DNA from: an alpha proteobacterium U9-1i
GTDB taxonomy: Bacteria > Pseudomonadota > Alphaproteobacteria > Caulobacterales > Aquidulcibacteraceae
Length of the DNA stretch: 64,000 nt
Direction of reading: 5' to 3'
Assembly (NCBI GenBank): GCA_000974665.1
Contig: BBSY01000002.1
Coordinates: 1,426,001 to 1,490,000, forward strand
Shown piece after piece: positions 34,967 through 43,158 of this stretch (position 1 is its first letter; each line of letters starts with the position of its first letter). The translations under genes were made by a program, and so were the position numbers. The notes under the pieces were generated by a model that searched no databases, was not told the origin of the DNA, and saw nothing but the letters and a program-made list of their open reading frames with translations.

Positions 34967-36163
34967 CTAGAGCTGATCCAAGGCCTGCGTCACGTCTTCG
35001 ATCAAATCGTCCGCGTCCTCTAGACCGACGCTCAACCGGATCGAGCCGGGATTGATGCCGATATGGGCGCGGGCCTCGGGCGTGAGCCGGCGGTGGGTGC
35101 TGGTTTCCGGGTGCGTGGCGAGGCTTTTGGCGTCGCCCAGATTGTTGGAGATATCGATGACCTCCAGCGCATCGAGAAATTTCCAGGCGCCATCGCGCCC
35201 GCCCGCGACGTCAAGCGCGATGAGCGTGCCGCCGGCCTTCATCTGCTTTTTGTGCAGAGCGTATTGCGGGTGATCGCTGCGACCTGGATAGAGCAGCCGG
35301 GTCACGTTTTTGTGCGCGGCGAGCGCGTCGGCGACTTTCGCGGCGTTCTCGCACATCCGCATGACGCGCAGCTCGACTGTCTCGATGCTCTTCGCCAACA
35401 CCCAAGCATTGAAGGGTGAGATCGCGGGGCCTGTGTGGCGTAGGAAATCACGGATGCCGCCTTCGCGGTCGATCAGCTCTTTTTTTGCGAGGATCGCGCC
35501 GCCAAGCGTGCGGCCTTGGCCGTCGATATGCTTGGTGGTGGAATAGACGACGATGTCGGCCCCAAGCGGAAACGGCTTTTGCAGAACCGGGCTCGCGAAA
35601 ACATTGTCGACGATCAACAGGCCGCCGGCGCTGTGAACGATATCCGCCACGGCTCTTATGTCGACGGCGCCCAGGGTGGGATTGGCCGGCGTTTCGATCA
35701 ATGCGAGCGCGCAGCCCTTCGCGCATTCGTCGCGCCATTGATCGAGGTCGTCCCCATCGACCAGCACAACCTCGACGCCGAGGCGCGGCAGCAATGTGTC
35801 GAGTATCCACAAACAGGACGAGAACATCGCGCGCGCGCCGAGCACGCGGTCGCCTGCCTTTACGTTTGCGAGCAGGGCGGCGTTGACTGCCGCCATGCCC
35901 GAGCCCACGCCCAGGCATTCTTCGGCGCCTTCTCCTTCAAGCGCCATCATGCGCTCTTCGAAGATGCGCACGGTGGGGTTGGCGTAACGGCCATAGAGAT
36001 AGCCTGGCGACGTGCCGGCGAAGCGCGCATCCGCTTCGGCGGCGCTGTCGTAGACGAAGCCCGACGTGAGAATGAGGTGCTCCGCGGTTTCCTTGTGTTG
36101 GCTGCGCGAAAGGCTGCCGCGCACGAGTTGCGTGGCGAGACGAGGTTTTTTTGGCTTCGTCAT
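34967..36163 (-). CDS. metZ: O-succinylhomoserine sulfhydrylase MetZ
   Basis: 398 residues, Cys/Met-metabolism PLP family. Motifs are GSGMAAVNAALLANV, LIETPANPTLGAVDI and the PLP lysine in YSTTKHIDGQGRTLGG, which matches MetZ more closely than cystathionine gamma-synthase. It makes homocysteine from O-succinylhomoserine and sulfide. Its ATG overlaps the stop of the small upstream gene, so they are coupled. Confidence 0.9.
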   Translation of the reverse strand: MTKPKKPRLATQLVRGSLSRSQHKETAEHLILTSGFVYDSAAEADARFAGTSPGYLYGRYANPTVRIFEERMMALEGEGAEECLGVGSGMAAVNAALLANVKAGDRVLGARAMFSSCLWILDTLLPRLGVEVVLVDGDDLDQWRDECAKGCALALIETPANPTLGAVDIRAVADIVHSAGGLLIVDNVFASPVLQKPFPLGADIVVYSTTKHIDGQGRTLGGAILAKKELIDREGGIRDFLRHTGPAISPFNAWVLAKSIETVELRVMRMCENAAKVADALAAHKNVTRLLYPGRSDHPQYALHKKQMKAGGTLIALDVAGGRDGAWKFLDALEVIDISNNLGDAKSLATHPETSTHRRLTPEARAHIGINPGSIRLSVGLEDADDLIEDVTQALDQL

Positions 36164-36480
36164 GGACGTTCTCCGCGCGCAAGCATGAGGTGTTCAACAC
36201 TGAGCGGCGCCTGCACGGCGCCGGCCGTCGCGAGCGCGCCCAGCAAATCGCGGGCGCCCTGCGGCGACAAGCCCTTAACGCGACATCGCGCTGTCAAAGC
36301 ACCAGCGGCGGCGCGGTTCAGCACCATCGTGTCAAGCTCCGCGCCGCCCGCGCCGAGCATGCCAGCCACGCGCGCGACACCGTCCAGATCACGGACGCCG
36401 AAATGCATTTCGTGCAGTAGGTCGAGGCCGGGGAGGGCGTCGGTCCAGGTTTCGTTTTCGTTTGGCCGGTTCTCAGTCAT
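36160..36480 (-). CDS. Small ACT-like protein coupled to metZ
   Basis: 106 residues from ATG 36480; the frame extends upstream to 36651 but that part crosses the promoter. The core (LHEMHFGVRDLDGVARVAGML ... ALTARCRVKGLSPQGARDLLGAL) fits the strand-helix-strand-strand-helix-strand pattern of an ACT-like domain, which often binds amino acids allosterically. Its stop codon overlaps the metZ start, so a regulatory partner of methionine synthesis is a reasonable inference. No family is firmly recognised. Confidence 0.55.
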   Translation of the reverse strand: MTENRPNENETWTDALPGLDLLHEMHFGVRDLDGVARVAGMLGAGGAELDTMVLNRAAAGALTARCRVKGLSPQGARDLLGALATAGAVQAPLSVEHLMLARGERP

Positions 36481-36622
36481 CGTCTCGCTCGCGCATATCC
36501 ATGCGTCGGTCCGAAACGTGGCTTGCGGGCAAAAAGGGCCGCGCCAGAGCGCTGATGGCCACTTCCGCTTTAGCTGTATTTTTAACGCGCCCGCAAGCTG
36601 AGTATCAAATCGGCGCGCGCCC

Positions 36623-36651
36623 CGTTTATTGATCGGAGGCGGCAACGTCAA
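36623..36651 (-). promoter_or_regulatory. Promoter of the ACT-like/metZ operon
   Basis: On the minus strand TTGACG (36651-36646) is followed after 17 bases by TAAACG (36628-36623). The 143 bases from there to the ATG at 36480 would be a long leader in which I see no gene or riboswitch. The whole gap 36481-36812 otherwise contains only this promoter and the two inverted repeats. Confidence 0.5.
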
Positions 36652-36660
36652 CCCGAGAAC

Positions 36661-36698
36661 CCACTCCTCTCAAGAGGAGGGGGCAGGGGGTGGGGTGA
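36661..36698 (+). repeat. Palindromic repeat element, left copy
   Basis: A 38-base GC-skewed element: the palindrome core CTCCTCTCAAGAGGAG (36664-36679) followed by GGGGCAGGGGGTGGGGTGA. The same unit occurs inverted at 36769-36810. It resembles the G-rich palindromic elements scattered between genes in many alphaproteobacteria. Confidence 0.7.
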
Positions 36699-36768
36699 CG
36701 CGCTGCGTCTGTTATTGTGTGTGGCACGGACGTTTCTCGAATCGAGGCCCAGCTTGCTGAAGTGCAGC

Positions 36769-36810
36769 TTCACCCTACCCCCCGCCCCCCTCCTCTCAAG
36801 AGGAGGGGGA
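36769..36810 (-). repeat. Palindromic repeat element, right inverted copy
   Basis: The inverted counterpart of the 36661-36698 element, with the identical 16-base core at 36790-36805. The AGGAGGGGG at its right edge forms the ribosome binding site of dcd two bases before the ATG at 36813. Confidence 0.7.
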
Positions 36811-36812
36811 GT

Positions 36813-37823
36813 ATGAGCGCGCCACACGGTGTTCTCGCGGATACGGAGTTGAGGCGCGCGATCCGCGAGGGCTGGATCGCCGCCGACACGGATTTTTTGG
36901 ATGAACAGATTCAGCCCGCGAGTCTCGATCTGCGGCTGGGGCGTTTTGCCTATCGTCTGCGCGCGAGCTTCCTGCCGGGCGCGGGCGCGAAGGTGGCAGA
37001 TCGGCTCGACGAAGAACTCGTCATGCACAAAATCGACCTGACGCAAGGTGCGGTGTTGGAGACGGGGTGCGTATACCTCGCAGAAGTGCAGGAGCGCTTT
37101 GCGCTGCCAGCGCACGTGCATGGCGCGGCCAATCCGAAAAGCTCAACCGGACGCATTGATGTGTTTACGCGCCTGGTGACGGATGGCGCGGAGGCTTTCG
37201 ATCACATTCCAGCCGGCTACAATGGCGGCGCTTGGGCCGAGATCAGCCCGTGCACGTTCTCTATTCTCGCACGCACAGGTGCGCGGCTAAGCCAAGTGCG
37301 CCTGCGTCGTGGGGCGGTGCATCCGAAGCACGAGATGCAATTCACGATGGATTTGAAGCTGGATGGTCCGGTTGGCTACCGCGCCAAGCGCCATTCCGGC
37401 GTGATCGATACGGATCGCATCGGGGTTTACGATCCGCGCGACTTTTGGGAGCCCCTAGATGCGCGGCGCGGGCGCGTGGTGCTCGATCCCGGCCAGTTCT
37501 ACATTTTTGCGTCCAAGGAAAACGTTGTCATCCCTGCCGGCGAAGCAGCGGAGATGGCGCCGATCCGTCCGGAATTGGGCGAATTCCGCGCCCATTATGC
37601 GGGCTTCTTCGATCCGGGATTTGGCGTTGCGCCGAACGAAGGTCGCGCGGTGTTGGAAGTGCGCTCGCGCGATGTGCCGTTTATCGTTGAACACGGTCAG
37701 CCGGTCGGAAAGCTTGTGTTCGAAGCGTTGGCTGGCCCCGCGACGCGGCTCTATGGGCAAACCGGCTCGAACTATCAGGGGCAAGGCCTGAAGCTTTCAA
37801 AGCATTTCGCGCCATGGCGCTGA
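36813..37823 (+). CDS. dcd: dCTP deaminase (2'-deoxycytidine 5'-triphosphate deaminase), long form
   Basis: 336 residues from ATG 36813, preceded by AGGAGGGGGA. The dCTP deaminase/dUTPase motifs are present: EQIQPASLDLRLG, AANPKSSTGRIDVFTRL, and a second barrel with VPFIVEHGQPVGKLVFEAL. The protein is about twice the length of enterobacterial Dcd, so it is the fused two-domain form common in alphaproteobacteria. It makes dUTP for thymidylate synthesis. It is followed eight bases later by a GumN-type gene. Confidence 0.88.
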   Translation: MSAPHGVLADTELRRAIREGWIAADTDFLDEQIQPASLDLRLGRFAYRLRASFLPGAGAKVADRLDEELVMHKIDLTQGAVLETGCVYLAEVQERFALPAHVHGAANPKSSTGRIDVFTRLVTDGAEAFDHIPAGYNGGAWAEISPCTFSILARTGARLSQVRLRRGAVHPKHEMQFTMDLKLDGPVGYRAKRHSGVIDTDRIGVYDPRDFWEPLDARRGRVVLDPGQFYIFASKENVVIPAGEAAEMAPIRPELGEFRAHYAGFFDPGFGVAPNEGRAVLEVRSRDVPFIVEHGQPVGKLVFEALAGPATRLYGQTGSNYQGQGLKLSKHFAPWR

Positions 37824-37831
37824 GGAACGCG

Positions 37832-38707
37832 ATGCTGAAATGTATTCTCGTTGTGGGCGCGATGTTGGCTTGCGCCGGTGCAGCGCGCGCGCAGGCGATT
37901 GATCCAGCGCTCTACGTCGTGCGCGATGCGGACTCCACGATGTATCTGTACGGGACCGTGCATGTGCGGCCGGCGGGTGCGGATTGGGGCGATGCCGAGG
38001 TGCGCGCCGCGCTCGCGGAAACGCAGGAAATTTGGACTGAGATTGAGATTTCGCCCGCGGTTGAAGCGCGCGGTCAGGCGTTGGCGCGGCGTTACGGAAT
38101 GGCGCCGCCCGGCAAGACGCTTTCCAGCTCGCTGAGCGCGGATGAGAACGCGCGTCTGCAAGCACTTACGCGTCGTCTCGGCATCCCCGCCAGCGCGCTT
38201 GAGCCGATGCAGCCTTGGCTCGCCGGCCTTACGCTGACGATCGTGCCGATCATGCAGGCGGGCTTTAGCCCGACCTCGGGGGTTGATCGCTTCGTGGACG
38301 GCTATGGCGATCAACACGGCAAGACGATGCGAGCGCTGGAAACGGTGGAGGATCAGTTGGGTTTCCTCGCCAATCTCTCGCCGGAGCTGCAACGCCAGAT
38401 GCTGCGTGAGGCGATCGACGAGGCGGCAGACGGGCCGGCGATGCTGGCGGAGATGACGCGCGCATGGGATCGCGGCGACGACGATGCCCTCGCGCGCCTT
38501 GTCGTTGACGACACGCGCGTGAGCTATCCCGAGCTCTACGACGTGCTGTTCGTGCGCCGTAACAACGCTTGGATGGAAACGCTTACGCAGGAGCTTGCCG
38601 GCGCGGGCGTCGATTTCGTCGCCGTGGGCGGTGGGCACATCGTCGGCGAGGACGGGCTCGTCGCGCAGTTTCGCGCGCGCGGCTTCAGTGTGGAGCGCGT
38701 GCGCTAG
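37832..38707 (+). CDS. TraB/GumN family exported protein
   Basis: 291 residues from ATG 37832, which has GAGGA upstream; ATG 37814 inside the dcd end is an alternative. A signal peptide (MLKCILVVGAMLACAGAARAQA) is followed by the family motifs MYLYGTVHVRP, EIWTEIEISP and, at the C-terminus, VDFVAVGGGHIVGEDGL. Some TraB/GumN members are metal-dependent proteases or are tied to polysaccharide genes, but the function is not settled. It is a distant fold relative of the lipoprotein at 439-1179. Confidence 0.82.
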   Translation: MLKCILVVGAMLACAGAARAQAIDPALYVVRDADSTMYLYGTVHVRPAGADWGDAEVRAALAETQEIWTEIEISPAVEARGQALARRYGMAPPGKTLSSSLSADENARLQALTRRLGIPASALEPMQPWLAGLTLTIVPIMQAGFSPTSGVDRFVDGYGDQHGKTMRALETVEDQLGFLANLSPELQRQMLREAIDEAADGPAMLAEMTRAWDRGDDDALARLVVDDTRVSYPELYDVLFVRRNNAWMETLTQELAGAGVDFVAVGGGHIVGEDGLVAQFRARGFSVERVR

Positions 38708-38710
38708 CTG

Positions 38711-39364
38711 TTACGCGCCCAAGGCGGCGTCGATCGCCGCTCGGATTTCGTCCGAGGTTGGCTCGGTGCGCGTGTCGAACGCCCGGATCACGCGGCCGTC
38801 GCGGCCGACCAATATCTTATGGAAGTTCCATTGCGGCACGGCGCTTTCGCCAATTTGCGTTTGCGCCCACGCATAAAACGGATGGCGCGCGTCGCCGATC
38901 ACGTCTGTTTTGCCGGCCATCGGAAAGGTCACGCCGTAATTGAGGCGGCAGAAATCCTGGATTTCCTGCTGCGACCCTGGTTCCTGGCCGTTGAAATTGT
39001 TCGCGGGCACGCCGAGCACTTCAAAGCCGCGAGCGTGATACTCGGTGTAGATCTGTTGCAGGCCCTCGTATTGCGGTGTGAATCCGCAGCGCGACGCCGT
39101 GTTGACGACCAGAACCACTTCGCCGTCGAAGGCCGTCATCGGCACGCGGTCGGTCCAGAGGCCGGTGAACTCGAACTGGTAGGCGGTGTTGGCCTCGGCG
39201 GGCGCCAGCGGCGGTGCGCTGGTGAAGCGGGCCTCGTGCTCGGTCACCGCCGCCGCGACCGCGGCTTCGCGCTCATCGGCCACTTCTGCCGTTGGCGGCT
39301 CGGGCGCGCGGTTGCACGCTGCAAGCGCGAGGGCGACGAACAGAAACGTGGCGACGGACTTCAT
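38711..39364 (-). CDS. Glutathione-peroxidase-family lipoprotein
   Basis: 217 residues: a lipoprotein signal (MKSVATFLFVALALAAC, Cys about 17), a short linker, then a thioredoxin-fold glutathione peroxidase with peroxidatic Cys about 93 in NTASRCGFTPQYEGL, Gln in NNFNGQEPG and Trp/Asn in WNFHKILVG. Cys-type enzymes usually use thioredoxin rather than glutathione to remove hydroperoxides. Anchoring in the envelope is unusual for the family and suggests protection of periplasmic lipids. It is downstream of the kinase gene on the same strand. Confidence 0.85.
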   Translation of the reverse strand: MKSVATFLFVALALAACNRAPEPPTAEVADEREAAVAAAVTEHEARFTSAPPLAPAEANTAYQFEFTGLWTDRVPMTAFDGEVVLVVNTASRCGFTPQYEGLQQIYTEYHARGFEVLGVPANNFNGQEPGSQQEIQDFCRLNYGVTFPMAGKTDVIGDARHPFYAWAQTQIGESAVPQWNFHKILVGRDGRVIRAFDTRTEPTSDEIRAAIDAALGA

Positions 39365-39414
39365 GGCGGCTCTCCAGCTTTGCGAGGTACGCTAGCGGAG
39401 CCCCGTTGGATCGC

Positions 39415-40830
39415 CTAGGCCGGCAAGACCAACGTCGCGCTGAAGCCCTTCGGCGTCCGGTTCTCGAGCACCAGCCGCCCACCGTGGCTGTCGGCGATCG
39501 CTTGGACGATCGCTAGGCCCAGCCCGGCGCCGGCGGTGGTCTCGCCGCGGGCGCTATCGGCGCGGAAGAAGGGCTCACTGAGGCGGGCGAGTTGATCGGG
39601 CGCGACGCCTGGGCCTTGGTCCAGCACGCTGATGAACGCTTCGCCGGCTTCGGTGCGGCCAGCGCGCATTGATCCGCTGCCTGCGTACTTCACCGCGTTC
39701 TCGGCCAGATTGCGCAAGGCGCGCGCGATTTCGAAGGGCCGGCATTCGGCCACGACAGCCGTTGGTGCGTCGGCTCTGACGTCGAGGCCCATGTCCTGAA
39801 GCTCACCGCACAGCGTTCGTACGATCTCAGCGAGATCGACGCTGGTGCGTGCTTCCTCGCTTGCACCGGCTCGGGCAAGGGAGAGGGCCTGTTCGGTAAG
39901 GCGCTCCATTTCTTCGATCGGGCCGCGCAGACGTTCGCGTGCGGCGTCGTCCTCCAGCAATTCCATGCGCAGCTTGAGCGCAGTGATTGGCGTGCGCAGA
40001 TCGTGGCTCAGCGCCCACAGCATCTGCCGTTGGCGGTTGAGCTGGCGGCCAAGACGCTCCGCCATCGCGTTGAACGCGGTTGACGCACGGCGAACGTCCT
40101 CGGGGCCGCTGACAGGCGCGGAGACGTTGGTTTGGCCGGAGCCGAGCGCGCGGGCCGCATCGGCAAGCTTCGCCAGGGGTTGTCCAATCTGGCGCGAGAT
40201 CAAGGCGGCGCCGATACCGACGCCGATCACCGACACCAAAGCCGCGAAGATGACGTTGAGCGGCAGCGGCCTTGGCCCAAGCAGCCGCGCGCGGGCGTTC
40301 AGCCAATCGCCGTCGTCGAGCGCGATGGACAAGCGCACTTCGGTATTGCGAAAGCGCACCCGGCCGTCATTGGCGCGTCGGCGTTCGTTGATGCCGTGGC
40401 GTTCGCGGGGCGGCCCGCCGGGGCCAGCTTCGTCGCGGTCGCGCCGGCGCAGCACTGGCTCTTCGACGATGCGTGCGTTCGCACGAACCTCGGCGCCGCC
40501 AAGTTCAAGCGACAACGCCCGGGCGACGCGACCGGCGACGCCGGAGGGATTGTGGGTTTGGATCGCCGGGCTTGCGTCGATTTGAAAACGCAGGCCGTAC
40601 TCGCGAATACCGCCGGCGACGGCGGCGCGATTTTCCGGCGGCGTTTCCCGAACGCGCTCGACCGTGAAAACGAGGCGCTCAACCAAGCCGGTTTCGGTGG
40701 CGCGCCGGATCGCGGCGCCGCGTTCGTTGGCGTAAAGCGCGAAGGCCACGGCGTAGGCGAGCAAAACCGCGACCACTGTGACGAGCACCATGCGGCCGGT
40801 AAGCGTGCGGAGCGGGTTGAGACTGATCAC
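39415..40830 (-). CDS. Sensor histidine kinase (EnvZ/CpxA-type)
   Basis: 471 residues: TM1 (about 14-35), a roughly 155-residue periplasmic domain with an Arg/Asp-rich stretch (about 128-158), TM2 (about 191-211), HAMP, HisKA with His about 276 in WALSHDLRTPITALK, and HATPase (NLAENAVKYAG, DQGPGV, GAGLGLAIVQ). Its ATG overlaps the stop of the response regulator gene (ATGA). It faces EF-hand and efflux genes that start beyond the regulator, which are its likely targets. Confidence 0.9.
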   Translation of the reverse strand: MISLNPLRTLTGRMVLVTVVAVLLAYAVAFALYANERGAAIRRATETGLVERLVFTVERVRETPPENRAAVAGGIREYGLRFQIDASPAIQTHNPSGVAGRVARALSLELGGAEVRANARIVEEPVLRRRDRDEAGPGGPPRERHGINERRRANDGRVRFRNTEVRLSIALDDGDWLNARARLLGPRPLPLNVIFAALVSVIGVGIGAALISRQIGQPLAKLADAARALGSGQTNVSAPVSGPEDVRRASTAFNAMAERLGRQLNRQRQMLWALSHDLRTPITALKLRMELLEDDAARERLRGPIEEMERLTEQALSLARAGASEEARTSVDLAEIVRTLCGELQDMGLDVRADAPTAVVAECRPFEIARALRNLAENAVKYAGSGSMRAGRTEAGEAFISVLDQGPGVAPDQLARLSEPFFRADSARGETTAGAGLGLAIVQAIADSHGGRLVLENRTPKGFSATLVLPA

Positions 40831-41558
40831 GCCTTTTCGACCGCGGCCGTGAACACGTAGCCGCCGCCCCAGACGGTCTTGATCAGTTTCGGCGTTCTGG
40901 GGTCTGCCTCGATTTTGCGGCGCAAGCGGCTGACCTGGGTATCAACGGCGCGATCAAACACGTCGCCACCGCGATCGAATGCGAGGTCAAGGAGGTGATC
41001 GCGCGTCAACACCGCCTTTGGACGCTGCAGGAATGTGAGCAGCAGGCGATACTCGCCGGTCGACAATTCTTGAGCGACGCCGGAATCATCGATCAACGTG
41101 CGTTCGGCGAGCTGCAAGGTCCAACGATCGAAACGCAGAGCTTCGCCAGCGGGCGCCTCCGCACTCGGCGGGAGTGCATGTGTGCGACGCAGAACGGCGT
41201 CAATGCGGGCGAGCAATTCGCGCGGGTTGAAGGGCTTCACCACGTAATCATCGGCGCCGATTTCGAGGCCGATGATGCGATCGAGCTCCTCGGCGCGGGC
41301 CGAGAGCAAGATCACCGGGATATGGTTGGCTTCGCGGATGTGCCGGCAGAGAGACAGGCCGTCTTCGCCCGGCATCATGATGTCGAGGATCACCAGATCG
41401 ACGCGGCTTTCCTTAAGCGCCTTGCGCGCCGCCTCGGCGCTGTCCACGGGAGTGGCGCGGCGGCCGTTCTTTTTAAGGAACTGCGCCAGGGATTCGCGGA
41501 TCTCGCGATGGTCGTCGACAACCAGGATGTGCGGGTCTTCAGGAGCCATCGCTTTCAT
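40827..41558 (-). CDS. OmpR-family response regulator
   Basis: 243 residues from ATG 41558 (ATG 41549 is also possible); the open frame continues upstream to 42341 but there it is antisense to the EF-hand gene. The receiver domain has DD at 15-16, phospho-acceptor Asp about 59 in LVILDIMMP and Lys in VVKPFNP. The winged helix follows (ELSTGEYRLLLTFLQRPKAVLTR ... AVDTQVSRLRRKI). It is translationally coupled to its kinase and divergent from the EF-hand/efflux genes, 165 bases apart. Confidence 0.9.
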   Translation of the reverse strand: MKAMAPEDPHILVVDDHREIRESLAQFLKKNGRRATPVDSAEAARKALKESRVDLVILDIMMPGEDGLSLCRHIREANHIPVILLSARAEELDRIIGLEIGADDYVVKPFNPRELLARIDAVLRRTHALPPSAEAPAGEALRFDRWTLQLAERTLIDDSGVAQELSTGEYRLLLTFLQRPKAVLTRDHLLDLAFDRGGDVFDRAVDTQVSRLRRKIEADPRTPKLIKTVWGGGYVFTAAVEKA

Positions 41559-41723
41559 TTGAAGGCCGATGCATGAAAAATCTACAAGGCGCGGGCGCCG
41601 ATCTTGTGCCAAAGCTTGCCTGGGCCCCAGGCTCGACACAATTCGACAAGGATGGCTGGTGCTGCGCCTTAAGGCTGCCCATGTTGGCGGCGGAGATGGC
41701 TGGACAATAGGGGAAAGGGTCAC

Positions 41724-42215
41724 ATGAGAATTTCGAAGATTGCGCTGCTGGCTTTGGCGGCGGCTTCTCTTGCGGCCTGTGCCTCTGGCGGCGGCCCAAG
41801 GCGCGAACCGGTCCGCGCCTTGCTCTCGGCCGATGCGCTCTTGTTTACGAGTTTTGATCTCGACCGCGATATGCGGGTAACGATGGCCGAAGCGGATGCC
41901 GGCATCGCCGCGGAGTTTACGCGCGCTGACGCGAACCGCGACGGAAGCCTGCAGCCGATTGAGTTCCAGAACTGGAGCAATGTTGCGCTCGGCGGCGGCT
42001 CGACAGGTCCGTACCGGCTCGATTTTGATCGCAACGTCGACAACCTGATTACGGCGGACGAGTTTCGCGGCGAGTTGAGCGCGCGCGCGCGCGACTACGA
42101 TGCTGACGAAGATGGCGCCATCGTGCGTGCGGATTTCATCCGCACGATAGGACAAGCGCGTCAGCCTACAGGCCAGCAGCAGCGGCGGCCGGTGCCTGAC
42201 GGCCGCCCCGGCTAA
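41724..42215 (+). CDS. EF-hand lipoprotein with four loops
   Basis: 163 residues. A lipoprotein signal (MRISKIALLALAAASLAAC, Cys about 19) is followed by four 12-residue EF-hand loops at about 45-56 (DLDRDMRVTMAE), 69-80 (DANRDGSLQPIE), 102-113 (DRNVDNLITADE) and 126-137 (DADEDGAIVRAD). Loops 2 and 4 have the canonical Gly at position 6. It would bind Ca2+ on the periplasmic side of a membrane. It is divergent from the two-component genes and precedes a second EF-hand gene, so a calcium-sensing role is inferred. Confidence 0.85.
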   Translation: MRISKIALLALAAASLAACASGGGPRREPVRALLSADALLFTSFDLDRDMRVTMAEADAGIAAEFTRADANRDGSLQPIEFQNWSNVALGGGSTGPYRLDFDRNVDNLITADEFRGELSARARDYDADEDGAIVRADFIRTIGQARQPTGQQQRRPVPDGRPG

Positions 42216-42277
42216 ACGAGGGAATTCGCGCCAACGCGCGTGAAATTGGGTCGGCGGCGCCCGCCGATCCTGGTCAG

Positions 42278-42307
42278 ACGGTCGGCGCTCCCACAGGCGC
42301 CGGCCGT
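42278..42307 (+). terminator. Probable terminator after the EF-hand lipoprotein gene
   Basis: An 11-bp stem with one G-U wobble (ACGGTCGGCGC / GCGCCGGCCGT) and an 8-nt loop, followed by TTCC, lies 62 bases after the stop codon. The T run is weak. Confidence 0.5.
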
Positions 42308-42394
42308 TTCCGTTGGGCAAAGACTTTCCTGGCGGACACACTTTGTCGCAAGGCCGACGAAGCGGCGAAACAGACGGCAGTTATCAGTCTAGGC

Positions 42395-42416
42395 TGAAGG
42401 AACTTGAGTTCCTTCA
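42395..42416 (+). promoter_or_regulatory. 5'-UTR hairpin before the second EF-hand gene
   Basis: A perfect 9-bp inverted repeat (TGAAGGAAC / GTTCCTTCA) with a TTGA tetraloop ends 17 bases before the ATG at 42434. It abuts the GGAG ribosome site, so it could modulate translation or mRNA stability. Confidence 0.45.
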
Positions 42417-42433
42417 TCATGGAGACACCACAC

Positions 42434-43036
42434 ATGCGTAAGGTTCTGTTCGTCGCCGCAAGTGTCGCAGCCTTAGCTTCGGCCGGATTGGCGGTCGCGC
42501 AGGAGCGGGGTCCGCGGGGCCCGCTCCAATATGATTCCAATTCCGACAGCGTGCTGACTCGCGCTGAGTTTGACGCCGGCCATGCTGCGCGGTTTGCGCA
42601 AATGGACGCCAATCGTGACGGTCAAGTGACGCGCGAAGAGCGCCGCGCCCAGCATCAAGCGCGGCGCGAAGGCGGCGAGGGGCGGCGTGGGATGCATCAT
42701 CGCATGGGCTTCGAGCGTGCTGACGCCAACAACGATGGCAACGTGACGCGCGAAGAGTTTCTCGCGCGCCCGAACCAGATGTTCGATCGCATCGACGCAA
42801 ACCGCGACGGCGTGATTCAGGCGAGCGAACGGCCGCAACAACGCCAGCGTCACCAAGGCGGCCAACGGCGTGAACGGGCAAACCCGGACACCGATGGCAA
42901 CGGCGCCATCTCGCAAGCGGAGCACGCCGCCATGGGCGCTGCTTTGTTCGCGCGCATGGATTCCAACAGCGACGGGCGCGTGACGCAAGATGAAGCGCAA
43001 GCGTCGCGCGGCCATCATCGCCGCTCAGCGCAATAG
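42434..43036 (+). CDS. Secreted EF-hand protein with six loops
   Basis: 200 residues from ATG 42434 with a signal peptide (MRKVLFVAASVAALASAGLAVA). Six EF-hand loops lie at about 34-45, 58-69, 97-108, 121-132, 152-163 and 176-187. Five of them are nearly canonical (for example DANRDGQVTREE, DANNDGNVTREE, DSNSDGRVTQDE). His/Arg-rich linkers between loops (MHHRM; QRQRHQGGQRRER) could bind other metals or nucleic acid. It was probably made by internal duplication. It lies between the EF-hand lipoprotein and the efflux operon; a role as periplasmic calcium buffer or sensor is inferred. Confidence 0.85.
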   Translation: MRKVLFVAASVAALASAGLAVAQERGPRGPLQYDSNSDSVLTRAEFDAGHAARFAQMDANRDGQVTREERRAQHQARREGGEGRRGMHHRMGFERADANNDGNVTREEFLARPNQMFDRIDANRDGVIQASERPQQRQRHQGGQRRERANPDTDGNGAISQAEHAAMGAALFARMDSNSDGRVTQDEAQASRGHHRRSAQ

Positions 43037-43052
43037 CGCGAAACGCGAAAAC

Positions 43053-43076
43053 GGGCGGCGGGTCAACCCGCCGCCC
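43053..43076 (+). terminator. Hairpin after the six-loop EF-hand gene
   Basis: A perfect 10-bp stem (GGGCGGCGGG / CCCGCCGCCC) with a TCAA loop starts 17 bases after the stop. No T run follows, so termination may be partial. Confidence 0.55.
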
Positions 43077-43118
43077 CATTGCCTCCGCGAAGGTGAGTTA
43101 GGTTGACGTGTGGGGGCG

Positions 43119-43135
43119 CCTCTGACGATCAGAGG
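43119..43135. promoter_or_regulatory. Palindromic operator candidate before the efflux operon
   Basis: CCTCTGACGATCAGAGG is a perfect 7-bp inverted repeat around CGA. It lies 23 bases before the adaptor ATG and 10 bases after a TTGACG element (43103-43108) that may be the -35 box. The position fits a dimeric regulator acting on this promoter. Confidence 0.5.
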
Positions 43136-43158
43136 ATGGTTGGATATTGAGGCTCGGC

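Noticed and set aside
41559-42341. N-terminal extension of the response regulator on the minus strand
   Set aside because: The receiver domain begins within a few residues of ATG 41558. The extension is antisense to the EF-hand lipoprotein gene.
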